Part shown: piece after piece, positions 5,875 to 6,072 of the stretch
How positions within the stretch are numbered: position 1 is the first letter of the stretch
Layout of the letters: every line of letters starts with the position of its first letter
From: Burkholderiaceae bacterium
GTDB taxonomy: Bacteria; Pseudomonadota; Gammaproteobacteria; Burkholderiales; Burkholderiaceae
Length of the DNA stretch: 6,072 nucleotides
Assembly (NCBI GenBank): GCA_030151165.1
Contig: JASLEM010000589.1
Location: 1 to 6,072, forward strand
Reading direction: 5' to 3'
Notes under the pieces: generated by a model
The model's database searches: none
The model's input: the letters and a program-made list of their open reading frames with translations, nothing else
Told to the model about the DNA's origin: nothing
Position numbers and translations under genes: made by a program

Positions 5875-6072
5875 TCAGGCGTCGTCGTCGATCAGCTTCG
5901 AGCCGTAGACCTCGACCGCCACGGCCTTCAGCGCGCGCAGCGTCGCCTTCGCGGCGGGCGCGAGCAGGCGGTCGGTGCGCGTGATGAGGCCGAAGGCGTC
6001 CATCTTGCACGGCAGCTCCACCGGCAGGATCGCGACGAGGCCGTGCTGCTGGTAGTACAGCGCGACGTCCGA
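5875..6072 (-). CDS. LysR-family transcriptional regulator, C-terminal part
   Basis: The last 65 codons of a gene that enters from the right edge, in a frame open to the window end. The translation includes VALYYQQHGLVAILPVELP, then CKMDAFGLITRTDR and LLAPAAKATLRAL, and ends LIDDDA. The pattern of a Gly-Leu-hydrophobic strand, a LP(V/I)ELP segment, then FGLITR and a final helix is typical of the end of the LysR effector-binding domain, and recalls regulators of the GbpR/PcaQ branch, some of which control sugar or aromatic catabolism. The DNA-binding helix-turn-helix is outside the window. LysR genes usually regulate a divergently transcribed neighbour, which would lie to the right; the convergent reductase is therefore a less likely target. 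The family call depends on a short fragment. Confidence 0.75.
   Translation of the reverse strand, partial: SDVALYYQQHGLVAILPVELPCKMDAFGLITRTDRLLAPAAKATLRALKAVAVEVYGSKLIDDDA

Noticed and set aside
5732..6010. A 92-codon minus-strand open frame at the right end
   Set aside because: It overlaps the end of the reductase and is out of frame with the LysR-like translation at 5875-6072; its Arg-rich sequence has no family features.
1..6072. Search for CRISPR arrays, tRNA/rRNA genes, insertion sequences and a multi-gene defence or biosynthetic system
   Set aside because: No regular repeats, transposase, terminal repeats or RNA gene signatures seen; the genes are ordinary metabolic, peptidase and regulatory families without a shared defence or cluster logic.

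Overview
This GC-rich window (clear codon bias to G/C in the third position) looks like chromosome of a betaproteobacterium, most likely Burkholderiales of the Burkholderia type. That placement rests on the style of the sugar-oxidation SDR and IlvD/Edd dehydratase proteins and on the overall base composition. It is an inference from remembered protein families, not a measured match. I see no mobile element, phage, CRISPR array, tRNA or rRNA.

Layout from left to right. (1) 1-546, minus strand: N-terminal 182 codons of an IlvD/Edd-family sugar-acid dehydratase running off the left edge. (2) 547-649: a short AT-rich divergent promoter region holding an imperfect inverted repeat. (3) 650-1462, plus: an SDR resembling D-xylose/L-arabinose-type aldose 1-dehydrogenases. 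(4) 1571-2917, plus: a protein with tetratricopeptide repeats fused to a class I SAM-dependent methyltransferase. (5) 2993-4792, plus: a probably exported DUF885 zinc-metallopeptidase-like protein. (6) 4897-5853, plus: an aldo/keto reductase with its catalytic tetrad intact. (7) 5875-6072, minus: the C-terminal 65 codons of a LysR-family regulator entering from the right edge, convergent with the reductase.

The best functional unit is the divergent dehydrogenase/dehydratase pair. Together they fit the first and third steps of non-phosphorylative (Dahms/Weimberg-type) oxidation of a pentose or hexose: sugar to lactone, then, after hydrolysis, aldonate to 2-keto-3-deoxy acid. The lactonase, aldolase and transporter expected for such a pathway are not in the window. 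The methyltransferase, peptidase and reductase genes each have their own 75-108 nt leader and appear to be separate transcription units rather than one operon.

All four plus-strand genes carry a hexamer of the form [G/C]ATANT 42-56 nt before the start codon, and I found it nowhere else on the plus strand. It may be the local -10 element. Three of the intergenic regions also contain perfect GC-rich stem-loops. I did not find convincing evidence of a new multi-gene system. The least explained protein is the TPR-methyltransferase fusion.
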